From Pilimelia anulata (GTDB lineage Bacteria > Actinomycetota > Actinomycetes > Mycobacteriales > Micromonosporaceae), in contig NZ_BMQB01000008.1 in assembly GCF_014647895.1 (NCBI RefSeq), positions 62,001-126,000 of the forward strand: a stretch of DNA of 64,000 nt. Direction: 5' to 3'. The notes below the pieces were generated by a model. It saw nothing but the letters and a program-made list of their open reading frames with translations, was not told the origin of the DNA and did no database searches. This document shows, one piece after another, positions 1-8,675 of the stretch (positions are counted from its first letter, which is position 1; the number at the start of each line of letters is the position of its first letter). The position numbers and the translations under genes were made by a program.

Positions 1-216
1 CCGCAGGCCGACGGCGGTGGCGGTCGGGTCGACGGTCGAGATGGCGCCGCCGGTGCCCTCGGCGACGGGGTCCCGCGGCGGGTCCGCGGCCGCGGCCGGG
101 GCGGGGGTGGCGAGGCCGAGGAGCAGGGCGGCGCCGCCGGCCGCGGCGGTGGCGCGGCGCGCGGCGGTGCGGATGCTGCCCGGGGCGATCGGGACGGGAG
201 CGACGAGTCGTCGCAT
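1..216 (-). CDS. ggt: gamma-glutamyltransferase, N-terminal end (truncated by window edge)
   Basis: Only the first 72 codons are in the window. They read as a signal peptide with basic residues, an alanine-rich hydrophobic stretch and an Ala-rich cleavage region near residue 45. The mature start contains GTGGAISTVDPTATAVGLR, which resembles the start of actinobacterial gamma-glutamyltranspeptidases (GGAVSSVDxxAS-type). In that family the secreted enzyme cleaves gamma-glutamyl bonds, for example of glutathione-like peptides. The ATG at 214-216 is preceded by a strong GGAGG about 8 bases upstream. The catalytic threonine lies outside the window, so the identification rests on the N-terminus only. 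Confidence 0.6.
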   Translation of the reverse strand, partial: MRRLVAPVPIAPGSIRTAARRATAAAGGAALLLGLATPAPAAAADPPRDPVAEGTGGAISTVDPTATAVGLR

Positions 217-415
217 TCTGCCTCCTCATCGTGGTTGCGGTCGGAACCTGCCTACCCGTCCCGATCGACGGGGGCAAGCGTGCCCGGTGTGCCGGGAGGG
301 GTGGCGCCGGGTGTCGGCGGCGGCGCGCCGCCCGGGGAGTTCTCAGGCCGGGGTGCCGGGGTGCCGATGCCGGAGGGGTGGAGGACCGTACGCACCGACC
401 CTCGTGAGGAGCACT

Positions 416-2371
416 GTGCAGCTCAACCCCGCCGTCCTGCCGCCCGCGGCCGAGCGCCTGCCGCACCGGCCGGCGATCGGTGCCGGCCGGGTCGCGATCG
501 GCCTGGGCCTGTTCGGGCTGGCGCTGCTGCCGGTGTTCGCCGGCCGCCTCGGCGGGCCGGTCGGCCAGCTCCACCTCTTCTGGACCTCCATCGCCGTCCT
601 CGACCTGATCGCCGCCGTCGCGGCCCGCCGGGTCGCGCAGCGGCTGGCCGCGCCGCACATGCGCCGGTTCTGGTCGGCGGTGGCGTTCGCGTCGCTGCTG
701 TTCACCGTCGGCGACGTCGGCTACGCCCTCGGCAACCTGGGCCACGCGGGGTCACTGGGCGAGGCGCTGGTCGTCGTCCGCAACCTGACCCTGGTGATCG
801 GCTGCGCGGCGGTGCTGGTGGCGCTGCTGCGGTACCCGTCCAGCCGGCGCACCGTGCGCGAGCGGGTGGGCTTCTGGCTGGACACCGGGACGGTGCTGGT
901 CGGGGCGGCGGTGTTCCGCTGGTACCTCGGCGTCGCCCCGGACGCCGGCGGCCGGGAGATCGGCATCGCCGTGCTGACCGCCATCGTGCTGATGGTGGCC
1001 GCCTTCGCCGGCGCCCGGCTGATCGTCAGCGACGACCCGCCGGTCGGCCGCTGGCCCGCCACGCTGCTGATCGGCGCCACCGCCGGCGAGGTGCTGTGCG
1101 ACGCCGTCCTGCCGTTCCCGACGCTGGCCACGGCCGGGTCGTACGGGCCGCTGATGCTGGTCCGGATGCTGCCGGCGCTGGCCGTCGCCATCGCCGCGAC
1201 GCTGCAACTGCGGCTGCTGCGGTACGGGCGGCCGAGTGCGGGCCGGTTGCGGCCGCGCCGGGCGTACAGCGTGCTGCCGTACGTCATGGTCGCCGCCGTG
1301 TTCACCCTGCTGCTGTGGAACCTGCCGATCGTGGACAGCCGGGCGCTCGGCGTGCTCACCGGCGCGGTCGGGATCGTCGCGCTGGTGCTGGTCCGGCAGC
1401 TCGTGGCGTTCAACGAGAACCACCGGCTGCTGCGCCGGGTCGACGAGAGCCTGGCCGACGTGCAGCGGCACGAGCAGCGGCTGCGGGCGCTGCTGCGGCA
1501 CTCCTCCGACGTCACGTCGATCATCGACGCGAACTCCCGGTACGCCTACGTCAGCCCGTCCATCGCCCGGGTGCTCGGGCACCCGCCGGAGGCGGTCACC
1601 GGGCAGCACTCGACGGCGTTCATCCACCCGGACGACCGGGTGGAATTGCAGCCGCTGATGTACGAGCTGCTGGCCTCGCCCGGCCACACGGTGACGTACC
1701 AGGCCCGGTACCGGCACGCCGACGACTCGTGGCGCTGGCTCGAAGTGATCATGACGAACCTCATCGACCAGCCGGACGTCGGCGGCCTGGTGAGCAACGC
1801 CCGCGAGGTCACCCGGGCCCGCGAGCTGCAGGACCGGCTCCGGCACGAGGCGTCGCACGACCCGCTGACCCAGCTCGCCAACCGGGCGCTGTTCACCGAC
1901 CGGCTCACCCGGATGCTGCACGAGTGGACGCCCGGCGTCTCCTCGGTGACCGTCCTGGTCATCGACCTCGACGACTTCAAGCGGATCAACGACAGCCTCG
2001 GCCACCACGCCGGGGACGAGGCGCTGATGGCGCTGTCGGACCTGGTCCGGGCGGCGATCCGGCACATCGACGTGGGCGCCCGGCTGGGCGGCGACGAGTT
2101 CGCCATCCTGCTGCCGGACACCACGCCCGGCGAGGCCACCCTGGTGGCCCAGCGGCTGCTGGAGTCGCTGGAGCGGCCGGTGCTGGTCGGCGGGCGGATG
2201 CTGCGGCTGCAGGCCAGCGTCGGCATCGCCGCCGCCGGCGACCGCGACCCGGTCGCGCTGCTGCGGGCGGCCGACGCCGCCATGTACGCGGCCAAGCAGC
2301 AGGGCAAGAACCGGTACGTGATCCACGACCCGTGGACCGCCGCGGCCGCCGACCGGGCGGTCGAACGGTGA
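416..2371 (+). CDS. membrane PAS-GGDEF diguanylate cyclase
   Basis: This 651-residue protein should make the second messenger c-di-GMP from two GTP at the inner membrane. The first ~330 residues form about eight hydrophobic helices. A linker with ENHRLLRRVDES leads into a PAS domain (about 360-480) and then a GGDEF domain. The active-site GGDEF is residues 558-562, and an RxxD inhibitory site (RHID) lies five residues before it, so feedback inhibition by c-di-GMP is expected. The GTG at 416 was chosen because GAGGAG sits just upstream; an in-frame GTG at 404 is possible. The stop overlaps the next gene's GTG by four bases, so the two are translationally coupled. The ligand of the PAS and membrane parts is unknown. 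Confidence 0.85.
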   Translation: MQLNPAVLPPAAERLPHRPAIGAGRVAIGLGLFGLALLPVFAGRLGGPVGQLHLFWTSIAVLDLIAAVAARRVAQRLAAPHMRRFWSAVAFASLLFTVGDVGYALGNLGHAGSLGEALVVVRNLTLVIGCAAVLVALLRYPSSRRTVRERVGFWLDTGTVLVGAAVFRWYLGVAPDAGGREIGIAVLTAIVLMVAAFAGARLIVSDDPPVGRWPATLLIGATAGEVLCDAVLPFPTLATAGSYGPLMLVRMLPALAVAIAATLQLRLLRYGRPSAGRLRPRRAYSVLPYVMVAAVFTLLLWNLPIVDSRALGVLTGAVGIVALVLVRQLVAFNENHRLLRRVDESLADVQRHEQRLRALLRHSSDVTSIIDANSRYAYVSPSIARVLGHPPEAVTGQHSTAFIHPDDRVELQPLMYELLASPGHTVTYQARYRHADDSWRWLEVIMTNLIDQPDVGGLVSNAREVTRARELQDRLRHEASHDPLTQLANRALFTDRLTRMLHEWTPGVSSVTVLVIDLDDFKRINDSLGHHAGDEALMALSDLVRAAIRHIDVGARLGGDEFAILLPDTTPGEATLVAQRLLESLERPVLVGGRMLRLQASVGIAAAGDRDPVALLRAADAAMYAAKQQGKNRYVIHDPWTAAAADRAVER

Positions 2372-4737
2372 CCGCGCTGCGCGCCGTGCTCGGCCGGCTG
2401 CCCCTGCTGCTCGCCCTCGCGGGCGGGGTGGCCGGGCTGGCCTGGCTGGCGCTCGGCGCGGCCGGCGTGGTGCTGCCGGTGCTGGCCGGATTCGCCCCGA
2501 CGGTGCTCGCCGTCGGGGCCGCCGCCGTCGAATGCTGGCGGGCCGCGCTGGCCCACCGGCTGCCCGAGGCGCGGCGGTACTGGCTGCGGTTCGCCGGCAC
2601 GATCACGCTGCTGACCGCCGGCGGGATCGCCAACGCCGTGCACACCCTGACCGCCCCGACCGCGCACGCCGGCCAGCGGGCCGGGGTGTCGGTGTTCGCC
2701 TGGTACGCCGCCGCGCTGCTGGTGCTGCTGTGGGCCCTGCTGCGGCTGCCCAGCCGCACCGAGATGACCCGGCAGGCGCGGCTGCGCTTCGCGATGGACG
2801 CCGGGATCGTGCTGATCACCGCGGGCGTGTTCGTCTGGTACTTCTCGTTCCGGCACTTCCAGCAGTGGGACGTGCGGCCCGGCAACGCCGGCCCGGCCCT
2901 GGCCATCGTCGTGCTCGGCTTCATCGGCGCGTTCGCCTTCCTCAAGATCAGCCTGCTCGGCGCCGGCGCGGTCGACCCGGTCGCGATGCGGCTGCTCGCC
3001 CTCGCCGCCGCGGTCGGCGCCGGCGCGGGCGCGCTGTCGCCGCTGTTCGCCGGCCGGCCCAACCTGGTCCCGTCCGTGCTGGCCCTGCCGCCGGTGGCGA
3101 TCCTGGTGGCGCTCGCCGCCGACCGGCAGCGCCGCCGGCCCGCCGAACCGCCGCCGGCCGGGCGGGCGCGGCGGCCGTTCAGCACCCTGCCGTACCTGGC
3201 CGTGGGCGCCCTGGACACCCTGCTCGTGGTCACCTCGTGGGGCGGCCGGACGCCCGGCCTGGTCGTCGCCGTGGCCGCCGTCGTGCTCACCGCCGTGGTC
3301 GTGCTGCGGCAGATCACCGCGCTGCGGGAGAACGGCAGCCTGCTGCGCCGGGTCGACCACACCGTCCGCGAGCTGCGCGACGCCCAGGCCCAGCTCGCCC
3401 ACCAGGCGCAGCACGACAGCCTGACCGGGCTGGGCAACCGGCGGCTGTTCGAGGAGCGGCTGGCGCTGGTCGAGGGCGACGGCACCGCGGCGAGCGTGGT
3501 GCTGATCGACCTGGACGACTTCAAGGTGATCAACGACCGGCTCGGCCACGCCACCGGCGACGCGCTGCTGGTCAGCATCGCCGACCGGCTGCGCGGCTGC
3601 CTGCGCGCCACCGACACCGTCACCCGGCTCGGCGGCGACGAGTTCGCGCTGATCCTGCCCGGCGTCACCGCCGGCGGGGCGGCCGAGCTGCTGGACCGGA
3701 TCACCGACGCGCTGGACCGGCCGATGTCGGTCAACGGGTTCGACCTGCTGGTGACGTCCAGCATCGGCATCGCCGACACCGCGCCCGGCCTGTCCCCCAA
3801 CGAGCTGCTGCGCCGCGCCGACCTGGCGATGTACGCGGCGAAGTCCGGCGGCAAGGGCCGGCACCGCCGGTACGACGTGGGCCTCGACGACGTCGCGGCG
3901 ACCGACGCGCAGCTCGGCGCCGACCTGCGCCGGGCGCTGGCCGCCGCCGAGTTCACCCTGCTGTTCCAGCCGATCGTCCGGCTGCCCGACGGGATGATCG
4001 TCGGCGCCGAGGCGCTGGTCCGCTGGCAGCACCCCGAGCGCGGGCTGGTCCGGCCGGACCAGTTCATCGCCGCCGCCGAGCGCACCGGCCTGATCGTCCC
4101 GCTGGGCGAGTGGGTGCTGCGCGAGGCGTGCCGGCACGCCGCCGGCTGGCAGGTGCGCGACGGCGCCACCCAGCCGTGGACGGTCAGCGTGAACATCTCC
4201 GCCCGGCAGTTGCGCGAGCCCGAGATCGCCCGGACCGTCGAGGACGCGCTGCGCACCAGCGGCCTGACCCCGGACCGGCTGATGATCGAGGTCACCGAGA
4301 CGGCCGTGTTCGACAACAGCGCCGCGGTCGACGCGCTGGACAAGATCTCCGCGCTGGGCGTGTCCGTGGCGCTGGACGACTTCGGCACCGGCCACTCGTC
4401 GCTGGGCCTGCTGCGCTCCACCCCGGTGGACGTGCTCAAGGTGGACAAGACGTTCGTCGACGGGGTGCCCGGCAACGAGCAGGAGACGATCATCGCCACC
4501 GCCATGCTCCAGATCGCCGACGGGCTCAAGCTCGGCACGATCGCCGAGGGCGTGGAGAGCGGCAAGCAGGCCGAGCAGCTCCACCGGCTCGGCTACCGGT
4601 ACGCCCAGGGCTTCCACTTCGCCCGCCCGATGGCCCCGGCCGACGTCGGCGCCCGGCTCGGCGCGGCGGCCGGCGCGGGGACCGTGACCTGGCGGCTACT
4701 CCGGGGCGTCGAGCCGGAGCCGCACCGCGCGCAGTAG
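2368..4737 (+). CDS. membrane GGDEF-EAL protein (c-di-GMP synthesis/breakdown)
   Basis: This 789-residue protein has an N-terminal region of seven or eight membrane helices resembling that of the preceding protein; both contain an LPYxxVxA stretch and a (E/R)EN-LLRRVD linker, which suggests a duplication. It lacks the PAS domain and adds an EAL domain. GGDEF is at residues 422-426 with an RATD I-site five residues before it. EAL (548-550), DDFGTGHSS and AEGVE motifs are intact. Both the cyclase and the phosphodiesterase could therefore be active, or one may regulate the other. The GTG start overlaps the upstream stop (GTGA). The 3' end overlaps the convergent kinase gene by 42 bp. Confidence 0.87.
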   Translation: MTALRAVLGRLPLLLALAGGVAGLAWLALGAAGVVLPVLAGFAPTVLAVGAAAVECWRAALAHRLPEARRYWLRFAGTITLLTAGGIANAVHTLTAPTAHAGQRAGVSVFAWYAAALLVLLWALLRLPSRTEMTRQARLRFAMDAGIVLITAGVFVWYFSFRHFQQWDVRPGNAGPALAIVVLGFIGAFAFLKISLLGAGAVDPVAMRLLALAAAVGAGAGALSPLFAGRPNLVPSVLALPPVAILVALAADRQRRRPAEPPPAGRARRPFSTLPYLAVGALDTLLVVTSWGGRTPGLVVAVAAVVLTAVVVLRQITALRENGSLLRRVDHTVRELRDAQAQLAHQAQHDSLTGLGNRRLFEERLALVEGDGTAASVVLIDLDDFKVINDRLGHATGDALLVSIADRLRGCLRATDTVTRLGGDEFALILPGVTAGGAAELLDRITDALDRPMSVNGFDLLVTSSIGIADTAPGLSPNELLRRADLAMYAAKSGGKGRHRRYDVGLDDVAATDAQLGADLRRALAAAEFTLLFQPIVRLPDGMIVGAEALVRWQHPERGLVRPDQFIAAAERTGLIVPLGEWVLREACRHAAGWQVRDGATQPWTVSVNISARQLREPEIARTVEDALRTSGLTPDRLMIEVTETAVFDNSAAVDALDKISALGVSVALDDFGTGHSSLGLLRSTPVDVLKVDKTFVDGVPGNEQETIIATAMLQIADGLKLGTIAEGVESGKQAEQLHRLGYRYAQGFHFARPMAPADVGARLGAAAGAGTVTWRLLRGVEPEPHRAQ

Positions 4738-6588
4738 CTCGTCCCGGCTGAACGGCTTGGCCAGCAGCACCTGGTCGCCCTCCAGCGTGCCGCGCGAGGC
4801 GAGCACCGGGCGGGCGTAGCCGGAGACGTACAGCACCCGGGTGCCCGGCCGGCTCACCTCCAGCCGGGCGGCCAGCTCGCGGCCCTGCATGCCGGGCATC
4901 ACCACGTCGCTGACCAGGAGCTGGATCGGGCCGGGGTGCTGCCGGGCCTCCTCCAGCGCGGACCGGCCGTCGGCGGCGAGCAGGACCTCGTACCCGGCGC
5001 TGCGCAGCGTCCGGGCGGCCACGCCGCGCAGCGCGGCCTCGTCCTCGACCAGCAGGATCGTCTCGCCGCGCGCGGCCACCGGCGCCGCCTCGACCGCGGG
5101 CGCCGCGGGCGGGCGGACCGGCAGCAGCACCACGATCGTCGTACCGGCGCCGACCGCGGACTCGATCCGCACGTCCCCGCCGGCCTGGGTGACGATGCCG
5201 TACACCGTGGCCAGGCCCAGCCCGGTGCCCTCGCCGCGCGGCTTGGTGGTGAAGAACGGCTCGAACGCCCGGTCCCGGATCTCCTGCGGCATCCCCGAGC
5301 CGGTGTCGGTGACCCGCAGCCGGACGTACTCCCCCGGCGCCGGGCCGCCCGGCTCGGCGCCCGGCGGCGCCACGACCGTGTCGGTGGACAGGGTCAGCGT
5401 CCCGCCGCCGGGCATCGCGTCCCGGGCGTTCACGGCCAGGTTCACCAGGAGCTGCTGGAGCTGGCCGCGGTCGGCGGTCACCGGCGGCGGGGTGCCGCGG
5501 CGGCGGACCCGGACGGCGATGTGCTCGCCGACGGACCGGCGCAGCAGGTCCAGCAGGCCCTCGATCACCGCCGGCAGGTCCAGCGGCTCGGCCCGGACCG
5601 CCTCCCGCCGGGCGAACGACAGCAACTGGTGGGTCAGCTCGCTGGCCCGCTGCGCCGCCCCTACCACCTGCTGCGCGTCGGCGGCGATCGCGGCCGGGTC
5701 GCCGCCGGTGCTGGCCTGCTCGATGACGAACTCGCCGTAGCTGAGGATCACCCCGACCAGGTTGTTGAAGTCGTGCGCCACCCCGCCGGCGAGCTGGCCG
5801 AGGCTCTCCCACCGCTGGGCGCGCTGGAGCTGGGCGTCGAGCCGGTCCCGCTCGGCGATCGCCCGCAGCCGCTGCTCCTCGGCCCGGGCCCGCAGCCGGT
5901 CGGTGATGTCGCGCAGCGCGGCGCAGCGCAGCGGCCCCTCGTCGGTGTCGGTGACGCTCAGCGTCAGCTCCACCGGCACCGCCCCGCCGTCGCGGCGGAT
6001 CGCCCGGCTGACCACCGGGGCGTCCGCCTCGCCGCCGACCAGGCCGCCGGGGACGAGGGTGTCCACGTCCCGGTCCAGCAGGTCCGGCAGCGGGCGGTCG
6101 AACAGCCGCTCGGCCCGGCTGTTGGCCAGCACCACCCGGCCGCGCCGGTCGACGGCGATGATCGCGTCCGGGGCGGCGTCGAGGACCGCGCTCAGCCGGG
6201 CCTCGGCCCGCTCGCTGTCGCTGATGTCCCGGGCGATGGTGGTGACGCCGACGATCGTGCCGCGGCTGTCGGTCAGCGGGGACACCGCCAGCGACACGGT
6301 CAGGTGCCGGTCGCGCCGGCTGAACCGGGCCCGGAACCGGTCGATCCGCGCGCCGCCGGCGACCCGGCGGACCAGCTCGCCGATGTCCGCCCGCTGGTCG
6401 GCCGGGACGAGCACGTCCGCGGAGCGGCCGATCACCTCGTGGGCGCGGTAGCCGTACAGCCGCTCGGCGCCGGGGTTCCAGCTCAGGATCGTCAGGTCGA
6501 GGCTGAGCGCGACGATCGCGTCGTGCGAGGAGCGGACGATCGACGCGAGCAGTTCCCGGTCGGCCGGGTCCGGTTCGGGTGCGGGCAC
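4696..6588 (-). CDS. PAS-PAS hybrid histidine kinase with C-terminal receiver
   Basis: This 630-residue cytosolic sensor kinase has no clear membrane segment. Two PAS domains (about 10-130 and 135-250) are followed by a phosphoacceptor helix with GGVAHDFNN (His about 272). The ATPase domain has the N box NLAVNARDA and the GEGTGLGLA motif. The receiver domain carries its phosphate-accepting Asp at about 561 in SDVVMPG and the conserved Lys in LLAKPFS. This is the usual layout of soluble hybrid kinases of the NtrB-like type. The GTG start lies 7 bp after the fgd stop, so it is probably the last gene of the asd-fgd operon. No DNA-binding output regulator is adjacent. Confidence 0.9.
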   Translation of the reverse strand: MPAPEPDPADRELLASIVRSSHDAIVALSLDLTILSWNPGAERLYGYRAHEVIGRSADVLVPADQRADIGELVRRVAGGARIDRFRARFSRRDRHLTVSLAVSPLTDSRGTIVGVTTIARDISDSERAEARLSAVLDAAPDAIIAVDRRGRVVLANSRAERLFDRPLPDLLDRDVDTLVPGGLVGGEADAPVVSRAIRRDGGAVPVELTLSVTDTDEGPLRCAALRDITDRLRARAEEQRLRAIAERDRLDAQLQRAQRWESLGQLAGGVAHDFNNLVGVILSYGEFVIEQASTGGDPAAIAADAQQVVGAAQRASELTHQLLSFARREAVRAEPLDLPAVIEGLLDLLRRSVGEHIAVRVRRRGTPPPVTADRGQLQQLLVNLAVNARDAMPGGGTLTLSTDTVVAPPGAEPGGPAPGEYVRLRVTDTGSGMPQEIRDRAFEPFFTTKPRGEGTGLGLATVYGIVTQAGGDVRIESAVGAGTTIVVLLPVRPPAAPAVEAAPVAARGETILLVEDEAALRGVAARTLRSAGYEVLLAADGRSALEEARQHPGPIQLLVSDVVMPGMQGRELAARLEVSRPGTRVLYVSGYARPVLASRGTLEGDQVLLAKPFSRDELLRAVRLRLDAPE

Positions 6589-6595
6589 CGGGCGC

Positions 6596-7597
6596 CTAGC
6601 CGGCGGCCCGGCCGCGCAGCAACGGCAGGACGTCGTCGCGGTACCGGCGCAGGAACGCGCGCTGGTCCGGGCCGGGCGCGTGGAAGACGAGGTGCCGGAA
6701 GCCCAGGTCGAGGTACCGGCCGATCGCCGCGGCGTGCGCCGCCGGGTCGGCGGAGACGATCCACCGGCTCGCCGCCCGCTCCTCGGACAGCGCGTCGGCG
6801 CGCCGCTCCAGCTCGGCCGGGTCGTCCACGCCGGTCTTCTCCTCGGGCGTCAGGGCGAGCGCCGCCCAGTGCCGGGTGGCGGCCCGCGCGGCGGCGGGGT
6901 CGGGGTCGAACGAGACCTTGACCTCGATCATGAGGTCGGCCGGCGGGGCGCCCGGCGGGCGGGCGGCGGCGTGCGCGGGCAGCAGGGTGTCCCGGTACAG
7001 CGCGTCGCCCTTGCCCGAGGTGCAGATCAGGCCGTCGCCGTGCGCGCCGGCCAGCCGGGCGGCGCGCGGCCCGCCCGCGGCCAGGTACAGCGGCACGGGG
7101 GTGTCCGGGCGGTCGTAGATGGTGGCGCGGCTGGTCCGGTAGTACGCGCCGGCGAAGTCGACCCGCTCCTCGGTCCACAGCCGGCGGATCAGCGCGACGG
7201 CCTCGGCCAGCCGGTCCAGCCGCTCGCGCGGGGCGGGCCAGGCGGCGCCCAGCGGCGCCTCGTTGAGCGACTCGCCGGAGCCGAGGCCGAGGACCACCCG
7301 GCCCGGCGCCAGGCAGCCGAGGGTGGCGAACGCCTGGGCGATCACCGCCGGGTGGTACCGGAAGGTGGGCGTGAGCACGCTGGTGCCCACGACCACCCGC
7401 TCGGTCCGGGCGACCAGGGCCCCCAGCCAGGGCAGGGCGGCGGGGGCGTGCCCGCCGGTGTGCCGCCACGGCTGGAGGTGGTCGCTGACGAACACCGAGT
7501 CGAAGCCGCACGCCTCGGCGGCGACGGCGAGGTCCAGCAGCTCGACCGGCGCGAACTGCTCGGCGCTGGCCTTGTAGCCGAACCGGATCGGCGGCAT
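6596..7597 (-). CDS. fgd: F420-dependent glucose-6-phosphate dehydrogenase
   Basis: The enzyme oxidises glucose-6-phosphate to 6-phosphogluconolactone and reduces coenzyme F420, feeding the cell's F420H2 pool. The N-terminus FGYKASAEQFAPVELL, then SDHLQPWRH and GTSVLTPTFRYHPAVIAQAF, and the later CTSGKGDALY and HLVFHAPGPDQ stretches match mycobacterial Fgd1 almost word for word as I remember it. The length is 333 against about 336 residues. The SDH Asp/His, the Trp of QPW and the SGKG Lys that contact F420 and the substrate phosphate are present. The ATG lies 10 bp after the asd stop, with AAGG about 9 bases upstream. It shows that the host makes F420. Confidence 0.93.
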   Translation of the reverse strand: MPPIRFGYKASAEQFAPVELLDLAVAAEACGFDSVFVSDHLQPWRHTGGHAPAALPWLGALVARTERVVVGTSVLTPTFRYHPAVIAQAFATLGCLAPGRVVLGLGSGESLNEAPLGAAWPAPRERLDRLAEAVALIRRLWTEERVDFAGAYYRTSRATIYDRPDTPVPLYLAAGGPRAARLAGAHGDGLICTSGKGDALYRDTLLPAHAAARPPGAPPADLMIEVKVSFDPDPAAARAATRHWAALALTPEEKTGVDDPAELERRADALSEERAASRWIVSADPAAHAAAIGRYLDLGFRHLVFHAPGPDQRAFLRRYRDDVLPLLRGRAAG

Positions 7598-7607
7598 CCG
7601 CTGGCCC

Positions 7608-8627
7608 TTACGCCCCGGCCACCAGCTCGGCGAGCTGCACCGCGTTGAGCGCGGCGCCCTTGCGCAGGTTGTCGCCGCTGCAGAACAGGGCGAGGCCGTG
7701 CTCGACGGTCTCGTCGGCGCGGATCCGGCCGACGTACGTCGGGTCCTGGCCGGCGGCGCGCAGCGGGGTCGGCACGTCGACCAGCTCGACGCCGGGGGCC
7801 GCGGCCAGCAGGGCGGCGGCCCGCTGCGGGGCGATCGGCCGGGCGAACCGGGCGTTGATCTGGAGGCTGTGGCCGGTGAACACGGGCACCCGGACGCAGG
7901 TGCCGGAGACCCGCAGGTCCGGGATCTCCAGGATCTTGCGCGACTCGTCGCGCAGCTTGCGCTCCTCGGAGGTCTCGTTGGAGCCGTCGTCGAGGACGCT
8001 GCCGGCCAGCGGCAGCGCGTTGAAGGCGACGGTGTCGCCGAACGCCCGCGGCTCGGGGAAGTCGACAGCGGTACCGGAGAAGGCCAGCGCGCTGGCCCCG
8101 TCGCCGGCCTTGGCGACCTGGTCGGCCAGCTCGGCCACGCCGGCGAGCCCGGCGCCGGAGACGGCCTGGTACGTGGCCACCACCAGCGCGGTCAGCCCCG
8201 CCTCGGCGTGCAGCGGCCGGAGCACCGGCATGGCCGCCATCGTGGTGCAGTTGGGGTTGGCGATGATGCCCTTGGGCCGGTGCGCGACGGCGTGCGGGTT
8301 GACCTCGGCGACGACCAGCGGGACGTCCGGGTCCATCCGCCAGGCCGACGAGTTGTCGATCACGACGGCGCCGGCGGCGGCGACCCGCGGGGCCAGCTCG
8401 CGGGAGGTGGAGCCGCCCGCGGAGAACAGGGCGATGTCCAGGCCGGCGTAGTCGGCGGTCGCGGCGTCCTCCACCGTGACCTCGCCGTCCTTCCAGGGCA
8501 GGGTGCGACCGGCCGAGCGGGCCGAGGCGAACACCCGGAGCTGGCTGACGGGGAAGTTGCGGTCGGCCAGGAGCTGGCGCATGACCGCGCCGACCTGACC
8601 GGTGGCGCCGACGATACCGATTCTCAT
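7608..8627 (-). CDS. asd: aspartate-semialdehyde dehydrogenase
   Basis: This 339-residue NADPH enzyme reduces aspartyl-4-phosphate to aspartate semialdehyde, the branch point to lysine/diaminopimelate, threonine and methionine. It starts with the nucleotide-binding GATGQVG. The catalytic cysteine sits in NPNCTTM, and the conserved YQAVSGAG and GHS motifs follow. Aspartokinase, often the upstream partner, is not adjacent here. A TAGCCT hexamer ends seven bases before the ATG (8635-8640 on the plus strand) with no ribosome-binding site between, so the mRNA may be leaderless. It is probably the first gene of an operon with fgd and the hybrid kinase. Confidence 0.95.
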   Translation of the reverse strand: MRIGIVGATGQVGAVMRQLLADRNFPVSQLRVFASARSAGRTLPWKDGEVTVEDAATADYAGLDIALFSAGGSTSRELAPRVAAAGAVVIDNSSAWRMDPDVPLVVAEVNPHAVAHRPKGIIANPNCTTMAAMPVLRPLHAEAGLTALVVATYQAVSGAGLAGVAELADQVAKAGDGASALAFSGTAVDFPEPRAFGDTVAFNALPLAGSVLDDGSNETSEERKLRDESRKILEIPDLRVSGTCVRVPVFTGHSLQINARFARPIAPQRAAALLAAAPGVELVDVPTPLRAAGQDPTYVGRIRADETVEHGLALFCSGDNLRKGAALNAVQLAELVAGA

Positions 8628-8675
8628 GCCGCTCAGGCTACCGAATGCGAGCCGGGATTGATCGATGGATATTCG

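Noticed and set aside
1546..4617. Very long antisense ORFs opposite the GGDEF genes and elsewhere
   Set aside because: They are frame shadows produced by high GC content; translations are low-complexity Arg/Gly/Ala-rich and lack domains.
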